9,204 bases of DNA from Candidatus Izemoplasma sp. (GTDB lineage Bacteria; Bacillota_I; Bacilli_A; Izemoplasmatales; Izemoplasmataceae). The translations under genes were made by a program, and so were the position numbers. Below, one piece after another: positions 1 to 5,926 of this stretch (its first letter is position 1; each line of letters opens with the position of its first letter). The DNA lies in contig SLFZ01000003.1 of NCBI GenBank assembly GCA_007123975.1, forward strand, positions 1-9,204, in the 5' to 3' direction. Under the pieces are notes generated by a model. It was not told the DNA's origin. It did not search any database and saw only the letters and a list, made by a program, of their open reading frames with translations.

Positions 1-1195
1 AGGTAAGCAGGTGCACGTAAAACGGCTCGTCGTAGGTCATGAAGGCATCAAAGAAATGCACCATGTCGGTATCGAGTAGGACGTTGTAATCGGTGATGCC
101 CTCCGCTTCTAAGTCTTCGACGAACTTCACGTGCTCAAAGCCTAGGTTCGGCATCAGCGTTTCACGGTGGTAAAAGTGTCCAAAGCCTGAGTGGAAGTAA
201 AAGGTGGCGTAGCCAGCGCGCGACAGTTGTGAAGGTATGCTGTAGGGCGCTGATGTGTTTCTATAGGTATGGCAAACGTTGTTTGACCAAGGCGAGGATA
301 CCGTGGCGTGCAGTCCCGTGATCGCCATAAATTCACTGTTGCAGGTGGCACCTTGGTTGACGACCGGCACATGGAACTGATCGAAGATAATTCCATCTTG
401 CATCATCGCGTATAACGTAGGGCTAATGGTTTCGTCGATAAAGCGGGTGTCGAGCGATTCGACGGTGATGTGAATGACATTAGCGCCAGTAAGCAGCCCT
501 GTGTAGGCGTTTGTCGTGCGGTTGTGAGCGCTAAAGTGGTCTAAAATGGCATCGACGATTGCGTCTTCGTCATGACGCTCAGGCAAACGAAAGAGATCAA
601 GCAGGTGGTAGTAAAAATAGCCGTAGGTGCTTGAAAACGTCACGTTGTCGATGTTTTCGTTGTAGAGGAAAGTGTCGGTTTGATAGTACTCAAGGCTGAA
701 GCGTTCGTCTTCGCGGTTGAGATTCCAAAGCATCAAAAGATGCGCAAAAATCAAAAAGACCCAGAAGCCAAAATGCGATGGTCGGACGCGTTCAGATTGG
801 TTGCATTTGATGAGGATATACAAAAACGCGCCGACAACCAAGAAAAACAACCCGAATGCCGGTAAGATGGCGAGATCGTATTCGGTGGTAAGCTCTGGCG
901 TCATGAAGGTTAATCCTTGGGTGCTCGCGCGGGTCGTGAACATACCGAAATAACTATGGAACATCGCATCGGCAATCGCCAACAACGTGAAAAACACCGC
1001 CACGGTGCCGTAGATGGTTTTTTGAATCCAGCGGCGCCCGATTAGCGCTACCGGCATAAACAGGGCTATAAGGACAAGAATGTCAATGAAAGTGCCGAGC
1101 GAAAAAATAGTCAACGGCGTCGCGATGGCAAGGGCCAGGCGCACAAGCGTCAGGTAGATGATGGTGATCGTCATAGGGGTAAGGATTTTGCTCAT
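1..1195 (-). CDS. ltaS: Lipoteichoic acid synthase-like membrane sulfatase-fold enzyme (N-terminal 398 residues, partial)
   Basis: The gene runs off the left edge; 398 codons are visible from an ATG preceded by AGAGGT. LtaS-type enzymes transfer glycerol-phosphate from phosphatidylglycerol onto a growing lipoteichoic acid chain outside the membrane. I see five hydrophobic segments (roughly residues 7-30, 37-55, 60-78, 105-130, 141-158), as in LtaS, then an extracellular sulfatase-fold domain. Landmarks match Staphylococcus LtaS: metal-ligand Glu246 in NVIHITVESLD, the nucleophile Thr284 in NQGATCNSEF, His335 in FYFHSG and Arg344 in FYHRE (counterparts of E255, T300, H347, R356). The later Asp-His metal ligands lie beyond the window. 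The gene has its own promoter and looks monocistronic at its 5' end. A related phosphoglycerol transferase acting on another glycan is possible, but the active-site spacing favours LtaS. The identification of the family is firm; the exact substrate is inferred. Confidence 0.87.
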   Translation of the reverse strand, partial: MSKILTPMTITIIYLTLVRLALAIATPLTIFSLGTFIDILVLIALFMPVALIGRRWIQKTIYGTVAVFFTLLAIADAMFHSYFGMFTTRASTQGLTFMTPELTTEYDLAILPAFGLFFLVVGAFLYILIKCNQSERVRPSHFGFWVFLIFAHLLMLWNLNREDERFSLEYYQTDTFLYNENIDNVTFSSTYGYFYYHLLDLFRLPERHDEDAIVDAILDHFSAHNRTTNAYTGLLTGANVIHITVESLDTRFIDETISPTLYAMMQDGIIFDQFHVPVVNQGATCNSEFMAITGLHATVSSPWSNNVCHTYRNTSAPYSIPSQLSRAGYATFYFHSGFGHFYHRETLMPNLGFEHVKFVEDLEAEGITDYNVLLDTDMVHFFDAFMTYDEPFYVHLLT

Positions 1196-1231
1196 CGTAT
1201 GTACCTCTTTCTGTCAGTATGTCCGTTTCCC

Positions 1232-1240
1232 ATTATAGCA
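1232..1240 (-). promoter_or_regulatory. Extended -10 promoter of the ltaS-like gene
   Basis: Read on the minus strand this is TGCTATAAT, a perfect -10 hexamer (1232-1237) with an upstream TG (extended -10). It lies 37-42 nt upstream of the ATG. The -35 region is poor (best candidate TGCCAC, 17 nt upstream), which fits extended -10 promoters. It follows directly after the terminator of the perR-like gene. Confidence 0.65.
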
Positions 1241-1261
1241 TGCTTTTCACAGGTGTGGCAT

Positions 1262-1289
1262 AAAAAAAGGGAACTCAGAGGCTCCCTTT
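1262..1289 (-). terminator. Intrinsic terminator of the perR-like gene
   Basis: On the minus strand AAAGGGA (1283-1289) pairs with TCCCTTT (1266-1272) across a 10-nt loop and runs into a seven-T tract (1262-1268). The TGA stop of the perR-like gene (1275-1277) lies inside the loop, so the hairpin is formed by the last codons themselves. Confidence 0.8.
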
Positions 1290-1763
1290 GTTTTCAAGCT
1301 TTTTAATGAAACAGGCGTCGTCTTCACGGCAGCGTTCGGTTTCGTAGTGTATGCATTTCCCTTCGACGACAATTTGCAGTTTCTCGATGTCGAAGTTTTT
1401 GAATATCTCCTGTTTGCGAATGAGGTCGAAAATCGCCGAATCGTTGATTTCGATGATGTTGTTGTTGACTTTGCAGGTGACGTGAATGTGGCTATCAGCG
1501 CTGTGCGAACGTTCATCGATGGTGAGGTCGTAGTGCTTCTTGCCGTTGATGAAGATTTGGGTGATGATTTTGTGTTCAATCAAAAAGTCGATGTTGTTGT
1601 ACACCGTGCCAAGGTTGCGGTATCCGCGTTTCTTCAGCTCTTGATGAATTTCTTGAATCGTTAAATGTTTTCCTTCGAGCACGTCGATAATGGCGCGGCG
1701 CTGTTTGGTTATCCGCACGTTCTGTTTGCGCAGTTCGTTGAATACTTTCTCTTTTGAGTCCAT
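1275..1763 (-). CDS. perR: PerR/Fur-family metalloregulator with degenerate CxxC zinc motifs
   Basis: A 162-residue Fur-superfamily repressor: an N-terminal winged helix (about 1-80) with the PerR-style recognition sequence LGTVYNNIDFL (51-61), then a dimerisation and metal-sensing half. Counterparts of Bacillus PerR regulatory-site ligands are visible: His33, Asp79 and the HxH pair His92/His94. The fifth position (PerR D104) is Glu105, as in Fur-type proteins. The structural zinc site normally built from two CxxC pairs is altered: the first pair reads C97-K-V-N100, with the second Cys missing, and the C-terminal cysteines are C137, C145 and C151 with no CxxC. I chose the ATG at 1763 because AGGTGA lies 7 nt upstream; a GTG three codons earlier overlaps that site. 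The gene is monocistronic with a PerR-like box in its own promoter, suggesting autoregulation. PerR is preferred over Fur or Zur, but the inducing signal is uncertain. Confidence 0.8.
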   Translation of the reverse strand: MDSKEKVFNELRKQNVRITKQRRAIIDVLEGKHLTIQEIHQELKKRGYRNLGTVYNNIDFLIEHKIITQIFINGKKHYDLTIDERSHSADSHIHVTCKVNNNIIEINDSAIFDLIRKQEIFKNFDIEKLQIVVEGKCIHYETERCREDDACFIKKLENKGSL

Positions 1764-1783
1764 GGCAATCACCTGTTGTTATA

Positions 1784-1798
1784 TTATCATTTTTATAA
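1784..1798 (-). promoter_or_regulatory. PerR-box-like operator overlapping the perR -10 element
   Basis: The minus strand reads TTATAAAAATGATAA. Against the Bacillus PerR consensus TTATAATNATTATAA this matches 12 of 14 defined positions; against the Fur consensus TGATAATNATTATCA it matches 10. It overlaps the best -10 candidate (GATAAT, 1783-1788) and lies about 20 nt upstream of the ATG, a good position for self-repression. The -35 region is weak. Confidence 0.65.
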
Positions 1799-1821
1799 AT
1801 AAAACGGAAGAAAAACACAAG

Positions 1822-1849
1822 AAAAAAAGCCCCTTCTTGAGAAAGGGGC
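1822..1849 (-). terminator. Intrinsic terminator of the marR-to-coaD operon
   Basis: On the minus strand GCCCCTT pairs with AAGGGGC (7 bp, 7-nt loop, 1829-1849) and is followed by seven Ts (1822-1828). It begins 5 nt after the coaD stop codon and closes the five-gene operon. Confidence 0.9.
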
Positions 1850-1854
1850 GTTGT

Positions 1855-2334
1855 TTACTCGTACTTGGCACGGATTTTCTCGACGACATAGGGTGGGGCG
1901 AAGGTTTCCATGTCGCCGTTGAACTGGGCAATCTCCTTGAGCGTGGTGCTGCTCAAGTAGGAAAACCGGTTATCCGTCATGAAGAAAACCGAATCAATGC
2001 CCTTGTCGAGCACGCGGTTGGCGTGCGTCATTTGGAACTCGTATTCGAAGTCGGTCAGCGCGCGCAGTCCACGAACAATGTGCGTGGCACCGAGTTCTTT
2101 CGCACGGTGCACGGTGAGCGTGTTGTTTGTCTCGATTTCCACGTGGTCCATGCATCCTGAAAGCGCGTGGCGAATCATGTCGATGCGTTCTTCTTTACTA
2201 AAAAGTGTCTTCTTGTGCGGGTTGGTGCTGACGAGCACAATGAGTTTGTCAAACACCTTGAGGGCGCGTTTGACAATGTCGATGTGGCCGTAGGTAATCG
2301 GATCGAAACTGCCTGGGTAAACGCCGGTTTTCAT
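1855..2334 (-). CDS. coaD: Phosphopantetheine adenylyltransferase (PPAT)
   Basis: Cytosolic enzyme of coenzyme A synthesis that joins 4'-phosphopantetheine and ATP to give dephospho-CoA and pyrophosphate. The 159-residue protein has the full family length. It shows the nucleotidyltransferase motif TYGH (14-17) after YPGSFDP (6-12), the RGLRALTDFEYE segment (88-99) that shapes the nucleotide and pantetheine site, and a C-terminal SSTTLKEIA (128-136). The ATG overlaps the stop codon of rsmD by 4 bases (ATGA), so translation is probably coupled. It is the last gene of the operon. rsmD followed by coaD is a widely conserved pair in Bacillota. Nothing unusual was seen in the protein. Confidence 0.97.
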   Translation of the reverse strand: MKTGVYPGSFDPITYGHIDIVKRALKVFDKLIVLVSTNPHKKTLFSKEERIDMIRHALSGCMDHVEIETNNTLTVHRAKELGATHIVRGLRALTDFEYEFQMTHANRVLDKGIDSVFFMTDNRFSYLSSTTLKEIAQFNGDMETFAPPYVVEKIRAKYE

Positions 2335-2873
2335 CGTTCATCGCTCCATTCGTATTGCGAAATGCGGGTGATGCCAACGTCGCGGGCTTTCACAAGCGCG
2401 AGGCCATCTGGCACGTCGATGCGTTCGTCTTTGCCGCAAAGGACGACAATCCGTCCGTCCTCATTAAGCAGGCGACGATTGACGATATGCTCGAGCGCGT
2501 GTGTCGCAAGCTTACGTCCGTATGGCGGGTCGAGCAGGATCAGGTCAAAGCCTTCGCTCGTCGTTTTAAGAAAAGCGAACGCATCCTCTTGAACGAGGTT
2601 AACTGGCTCCTCGGCGATGGCTTTGGTGTTCGTTGTCAGGGTGTTGTACGCGTCGCGGTCTTGTTCCACAAAGGTTGCGCTGTGGGCCCCTCGCGAAAGC
2701 GCTTCAAGCCCAAGGGCTCCGCTGCCGGCGAAAAGATCGAGCACGCGGGCATAAGCAAAAGGGTGCAGGCTGTTAAACAAGCTTTCTTTCACGCGGTCTT
2801 TGACGGGGCGCGTGGTGTCGCCTTGGGGTTGTGTGAGCTTGCGCCGACGATACTTTCCACTGATGATGCGCAC
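2331..2873 (-). CDS. rsmD: 16S rRNA (guanine-966-N2)-methyltransferase RsmD
   Basis: Methylates a guanine of 16S rRNA (G966 in E. coli) during 30S assembly, using S-adenosylmethionine. The 180-residue protein opens with MRIISGKYRRRKL, typical of the family, followed by TRPVKDRVKESLFN (21-34). The SAM-binding glycine motif LDLFAGSGALGLEAL is at 45-59 and the catalytic DPPY at 115-118. The start is GTG, chosen because the protein aligns from its first residue with the family opening and the preceding M42 gene stops only 3 bases upstream. No good Shine-Dalgarno sequence is visible, so expression probably depends on coupling to the upstream gene. It overlaps coaD by 4 bases. Confidence 0.95.
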   Translation of the reverse strand: MRIISGKYRRRKLTQPQGDTTRPVKDRVKESLFNSLHPFAYARVLDLFAGSGALGLEALSRGAHSATFVEQDRDAYNTLTTNTKAIAEEPVNLVQEDAFAFLKTTSEGFDLILLDPPYGRKLATHALEHIVNRRLLNEDGRIVVLCGKDERIDVPDGLALVKARDVGITRISQYEWSDER

Positions 2874-2876
2874 GGC

Positions 2877-3935
2877 TTAGGCGTAGGTGATGCGCTTGAC
2901 GGTATCGCTATCGAGGCGCTTGACAAGCGCGACAATCAGTTTCACGAGGTTGTCGTAATCGTCTTGGTGAACGATTGAGGTGTGCGAGTGCAAGTAGCGA
3001 ACCGGCAAACAGAGTGCGACCGAGGGAACACCAGAACGCGTGAGGTGGATTTGCCCACCGTCGGTGCCGCCGCGCTTAAGGTAGGTGAGTTGGTAAGGAA
3101 TTTTTTCGTCGTCGGCGACCTCGATAACGAAATCGCGCATGCCTTTATGGCCGACCATCGATGAATCGCTGATCATGATGCCGACGCCAGCGCCGAGTTT
3201 GGTGTCTTTGCTGCCTTTGGGGAAGTCGTAGGCGATGGTGGTGTCGACGGCGATGCCGATGTCGGGATCGACTTTGTAGGCGCTGGTTTTCGCACCACGG
3301 AGTCCAACCTCTTCTTGGACGGTGCCGACGCCATAGTAAACGTTCGGGTGTGGTTCGTCTTTAAGCGCATGCAACGCTTCAATCGCGGCGGCGCAGCCGA
3401 CGCGGTTGTCCCATGCTTTGCCGAGAAGGTACTTCGGGTTGCTTAAGGGGACGGTTTCGATGTATGGGGTCACCATGTCGCCGAGGCGAATGCCGAGTTT
3501 TTCCGCTTCTTCTTTGTCGGCAACGCCGATGTCGAGGTACATGTCGTCGATCTCGACCGGTTTTTTACGCTCTTCTGGCGTGAGGATGTGTGGGGCTTTG
3601 GCGCCGATGACGCCGCGGATGTGTTCGCCGTCTTTGGTGGTGATGACCATTTGTTGGGCGAGCATGACTTGGCTCCACCACCCGCCGGCGGGGATAAACT
3701 TGATGTAGCCATCGTCGTCGATTTTGGTCACCATGAAACCAACTTCGTCCATGTGACCGGCGACCATGACGCGCGGTCCTTGGTCGTTGCCAACTTTTTC
3801 GGCGATGACGCTGCCTAAATTATCGAAGCTGATGGTGCCGTGGTCTTTCATCTGTTCGACCATGTAGTCACGGACTTCCTTTTCGTTGCCGGGAATGCCG
3901 TTTAACATGGACATGTCTTTTAAGATTTTGCTCAT
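2877..3935 (-). CDS. M42-family metalloaminopeptidase (glutamyl aminopeptidase/endoglucanase-like)
   Basis: A 352-residue cytosolic di-metal aminopeptidase of peptidase family M42, which form tetrahedral dodecamers that trim peptides. Metal-site and catalytic residues are all visible: H61 and D63 in AGHMDEVG, D176 in AWDNRVG, the catalytic and ligand pair E208-E209 in QEEVG, D231 in AVDTT, and H316 in RYLHSH. The glycine-rich GGTDGG is at 289-294. Family length is normal. The ATG is preceded by a strong AGGAGG. It lies 22 nt after the first DUF308-like gene and 3 nt before rsmD, so it is a central member of the operon. Specificity (acidic, basic or broad) cannot be read from the sequence, and names such as FrvX, YtoP or PepA are therefore not assigned. 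Confidence 0.93.
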   Translation of the reverse strand: MSKILKDMSMLNGIPGNEKEVRDYMVEQMKDHGTISFDNLGSVIAEKVGNDQGPRVMVAGHMDEVGFMVTKIDDDGYIKFIPAGGWWSQVMLAQQMVITTKDGEHIRGVIGAKAPHILTPEERKKPVEIDDMYLDIGVADKEEAEKLGIRLGDMVTPYIETVPLSNPKYLLGKAWDNRVGCAAAIEALHALKDEPHPNVYYGVGTVQEEVGLRGAKTSAYKVDPDIGIAVDTTIAYDFPKGSKDTKLGAGVGIMISDSSMVGHKGMRDFVIEVADDEKIPYQLTYLKRGGTDGGQIHLTRSGVPSVALCLPVRYLHSHTSIVHQDDYDNLVKLIVALVKRLDSDTVKRITYA

Positions 3936-3957
3936 GAAACTCCTCCTAGTCGTGGGT

Positions 3958-4461
3958 TTACTTTAGTTTTTGTAAGCCGATAAGAGCCAAGAAAAGGCCG
4001 TATGCGGCGATGAAGATAAAGACAATCCATTCGATGATGGAAAGGTCTGCGCTGCCAAACCAAATGTAGGCACCGAGCGTCAAGATGGCTACATATACGA
4101 TAAAGGTTTCAAAGCTGCGGCGCAGGTTGAGCAGCTGCAGTATTAGCAAGTACACGAATCCACGCATGTAAAGCGTCGCACCAAGCGCGAACGACATGCG
4201 AAGTTCATCGATGATCATCAGCACGGCCAAGGTGATCGCAACAATCGCCTCGACGCTTAGAATCATGCGAGCTTTGCTGTTTTTGTAGCCCTTGCTGTTC
4301 ATAAAGCGTAACGCGGTGTAGACAATAATGAGCGCACCAACCAAGTAACGGGCGAACTCGTTAATCCAGTCGAACACAAACATCGCAAGCACGGCGAGCA
4401 CGACAAGCGCGACGCCAACCACAAGATTCACAATCGGTTGCTTGAACGCATACTTCTTCAT
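3958..4461 (-). CDS. Six-helix DUF308/HdeD-like integral membrane protein
   Basis: A 167-residue, very hydrophobic protein with about six membrane segments in three helix pairs (roughly residues 12-30, 35-50, 67-84, 91-111, 117-133, 141-163) and almost no soluble domain. This layout and residue pattern resemble the DUF308/HdeD family; no enzymatic motif is present and the biochemical role is unknown. The start ATG overlaps the marR stop codon by 4 bases (ATGA), and GGAGG lies within the end of marR, so the two genes are translated together. It probably follows whatever signal the MarR protein senses. It resembles the protein at 5009-5674 in its first half: both have a helix pair, then a short basic segment after L/MR, then another helix pair. 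The DUF308 assignment is by eye and moderate. Confidence 0.75.
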   Translation of the reverse strand: MKKYAFKQPIVNLVVGVALVVLAVLAMFVFDWINEFARYLVGALIIVYTALRFMNSKGYKNSKARMILSVEAIVAITLAVLMIIDELRMSFALGATLYMRGFVYLLILQLLNLRRSFETFIVYVAILTLGAYIWFGSADLSIIEWIVFIFIAAYGLFLALIGLQKLK

Positions 4462-4919
4462 TCTTTTTCCTCCTTGGTTTCAGGAACCGCGTACTCACGC
4501 AGTTTTTGTTCCTGATTTGAAAGCACTTGCTTGAACCCTTCGGTGAAGTGTTTTACCTCGCGGCTGCGAAGCCCTTTCAAAAGATCTTGTTGGCAATCGG
4601 TTTCGATCGCAAGGACCTCTTCGCAAATGGCGCGGCTTTTGTCGGTGAGCGCCGTGTGGACGAGGCGGCGGTCATCTGGATCTTTTTTGCGTTCGATCAT
4701 GTCGTTGCGTTCCAGACGTGAAAGCACCCCCGATAACGTCGCTTTATCGCTATCGAGGTAAATCAGAATCTCTTTGGCTGTGATGCCGGGTTGGTCGTGG
4801 ATGATTTTGAGCGCTTGAAACTGCGCGTACGTGAGGTCATAACGTTCGAGTATCCGGCTCATGAGGCGCTTGTGAAGCAACGCGCCTTTGTGCATCATCT
4901 GACAAATCTCTTGCGACAT
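4458..4919 (-). CDS. MarR-family transcriptional regulator
   Basis: A 153-residue winged-helix regulator, usual MarR length. Helices and wing can be followed: the start of the DNA-binding domain LTYAQFQALKIIHDQPGI (29-46), recognition helix region DSDKATLSGVLSRLERNDMI (57-76), and the wing with the hallmark DPDDRR (80-85). N- and C-terminal helices would form the dimer. I chose the ATG at 4919 because AAAGGGGGG is a few bases upstream. A longer frame from TTG at 4952 would begin 3 nt after the -10 hexamer, before the expected transcription start. It heads the operon with the DUF308-like gene, the peptidase, rsmD and coaD. MarR proteins usually repress their own operon, and a small inverted repeat sits in the promoter spacer. 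The ligand is unknown. Confidence 0.92.
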   Translation of the reverse strand: MSQEICQMMHKGALLHKRLMSRILERYDLTYAQFQALKIIHDQPGITAKEILIYLDSDKATLSGVLSRLERNDMIERKKDPDDRRLVHTALTDKSRAICEEVLAIETDCQQDLLKGLRSREVKHFTEGFKQVLSNQEQKLREYAVPETKEEKE

Positions 4920-4954
4920 CGTCGCCCCCCTTTCTGTATAGGACGTACACAAAC

Positions 4955-4983
4955 ATTATAGCGCATGCTTGTGCGTAATGCAA
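4955..4983 (-). promoter_or_regulatory. Promoter of the marR operon with spacer inverted repeat
   Basis: Minus-strand TATAAT (4955-4960) is preceded at 17 bp by TTGCAT (4978-4983), a half-match to the -35 consensus. The spacer holds a short inverted repeat, CGCA-N6-TGCG (4962-4975), a possible operator for MarR self-regulation. The promoter begins at the tail of the preceding terminator. Confidence 0.65.
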
Positions 4984-5010
4984 AAGAAAAAGGCGCGAAT
5001 GCCGCGCCTT
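4982..5010 (-). terminator. Intrinsic terminator after the second DUF308-like gene
   Basis: On the minus strand AAGGCGCG pairs with CGCGCCTT (8 bp, 5-nt loop, 4990-5010) followed by five Ts, a C and four more Ts. The TAA stop of the gene (5009-5011) forms the base of the stem. It insulates this gene from the marR operon. Confidence 0.9.
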
Positions 5011-5674
5011 AGCTTACGATTTGGTCTTGTTCCTTATCCGGGTCTTCTTTCCTTGGTACATCGATGTCTTCCGGTTTGTCTTCAGTGCGTTTCGCTTCTT
5101 CCATTTGTTTGCGCTTGCGGTATAGGTTGTAACCGCCATACGCGTCGACGCTCAAGTAAGTAGCTGAACCGATGGTGAGCGCAAGCATCAACCAGATGAG
5201 GTGTTCAACGCTATAGCCTTGGGCGATGATTAAGGTACCGACAATGAGCGTTGACACATGGAAGAAATAGGTGCCGTGATCGCCCTTCTCGTTGCCGTCT
5301 GAGATGCCATAGAAATGCACCATACCACGGACGATGAGCACAGCTCCCGTCAGAACGCCAAAGAGGTCTATGTTGCCAATCTGACCAAGCACTTCTCCTC
5401 GGACAATGGCGTTGCCGATAAAGACGGTTGCCACAAGCAAATTGAAGCCGATTTCAAAAATATTGATGGTCTTGATGAGGTCGCTACGCTGCGTCTTAAT
5501 GAAGGGCACAAGACGCATCACGGCGTATCCGCCGATTAAAATACCGACGAAGGCTTCAATCAGATGCCCAACGTCGACGATGAAGAGCACGAGCGCAAGG
5601 GCGATGAGCATCGCTGCGCCAACAAATTTGAAAACCCAGTTGTAGACGGTAATGCTAGTACGTAGTTTAGACAA
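5009..5674 (-). CDS. DUF308/HdeD-like integral membrane protein with charged C-terminal tail
   Basis: A 221-residue membrane protein with about six hydrophobic segments (roughly 12-33, 35-55, 70-88, 98-117, 133-150, 154-174), then a cytosol-type tail (about 184-221) rich in Lys, Arg, Glu and Asp. The membrane part resembles DUF308/HdeD proteins and the smaller protein at 3958-4461; no catalytic motif is visible. The start is TTG: an in-frame TGA lies just three codons upstream, no ATG or GTG occurs before residue 22, and GAGGGAG lies 11 nt upstream, a slightly long spacing. The rare start and loose spacing suggest modest translation. It has its own likely promoter and a strong terminator, so it is monocistronic. 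Function is unknown; membrane stress tolerance would be a guess from HdeD. Confidence 0.75.
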   Translation of the reverse strand: MSKLRTSITVYNWVFKFVGAAMLIALALVLFIVDVGHLIEAFVGILIGGYAVMRLVPFIKTQRSDLIKTINIFEIGFNLLVATVFIGNAIVRGEVLGQIGNIDLFGVLTGAVLIVRGMVHFYGISDGNEKGDHGTYFFHVSTLIVGTLIIAQGYSVEHLIWLMLALTIGSATYLSVDAYGGYNLYRKRKQMEEAKRTEDKPEDIDVPRKEDPDKEQDQIVS

Positions 5675-5708
5675 TTCGAATCACACTCCCTCAATGGCTT
5701 TCTTACTT

Positions 5709-5737
5709 TCATCATACGCTTGCAAGCCGAAAAAGGC
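5709..5737 (-). promoter_or_regulatory. Probable promoter of the second DUF308-like gene
   Basis: Minus-strand TTGCCT and TATGAT are separated by 17 bp, 4 of 6 and 5 of 6 matches to consensus. They lie between the end of the structured RNA (T-tract at 5742-5748) and the TTG start at 5674. This supports the RNA and the gene being separate transcription units. Confidence 0.5.
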
Positions 5738-5741
5738 AAAG

Positions 5742-5920
5742 AAAAAAACCTAAAATTTTGGAAATCACTCAATTGCAGAACCGTTATCTGCTATGGGGGT
5801 GGCCTCTTGCGATGGCTTTTAGGATTCCCTATGGTTGCTAGGGCTTTCACACCAGCCGCGCCTCGGCCCCTATGTGGTTAATTTGGGGTCGCACATGAGT
5901 GATTTCCAAAGTTCTAGGTT
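5742..5920 (-). ncRNA. ssrS: Structured small RNA, 6S RNA candidate (about 179 nt, with its own terminator)
   Basis: A non-coding RNA gene defined by its signals. A perfect consensus promoter places the start near 5920, and the RNA ends in a seven-T tract (5742-5748). The two ends pair: 5896-5920 with 5747-5771, 25 positions with one G-U and one C-A mismatch, so the closing stem doubles as the terminator. Inside lie an open region, a small hairpin on its 3' side (5775-5791, GCAGA/TCTGC), an imperfect internal stem (GGGGCC near 5865-5870 with the GGCCACCCCC stretch at 5795-5804), and an apical hairpin CCCTA/TAGGG (5827-5843). A long closing stem, central bubble and apical stem, with size near 180 nt and a very strong promoter, is the architecture of 6S RNA, which binds the housekeeping RNA polymerase. 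I see no tmRNA, SRP, RNase P or known riboswitch motifs. The RNA gene is well supported; the 6S identity is moderate. Confidence 0.6.
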
Positions 5921-5926
5921 ATCTTT

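Noticed and set aside
154..396. Minus-strand 80-codon frame inside the ltaS-like gene
   Set aside because: It is an out-of-frame shadow; the main frame through the same bases carries the ltaS active-site Thr motif.
1764..1772. GTG start adding three residues to the PerR-like protein
   Set aside because: The GTG is part of the AGGTGA ribosome binding site used by the ATG at 1763.
2355..2978. Plus-strand open frame of 207 codons
   Set aside because: It lies antisense across rsmD and the end of the M42 gene, both with unmistakable family motifs on the minus strand, and has no recognisable domain.
4920..4952. Upstream TTG start extending MarR by 11 residues
   Set aside because: It begins 3 nt after the -10 hexamer, before the expected transcription start, and lacks a ribosome binding site; the ATG at 4919 has one.
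5742..5920. Miniature inverted-repeat element (MITE) bounded by 25-bp inverted repeats
   Set aside because: No flanking direct duplication is visible. The promoter starts transcription exactly at one repeat end, the T-tract follows the other, and a G-U pair in the stem fits RNA. Not fully excluded without a copy-number search.
5742..5920. Riboswitch or T-box leader for the downstream DUF308-like gene
   Set aside because: I recognise no conserved riboswitch or T-box motif, the terminator is the closing stem itself with no alternative antiterminator seen, and a separate promoter lies between it and the gene.
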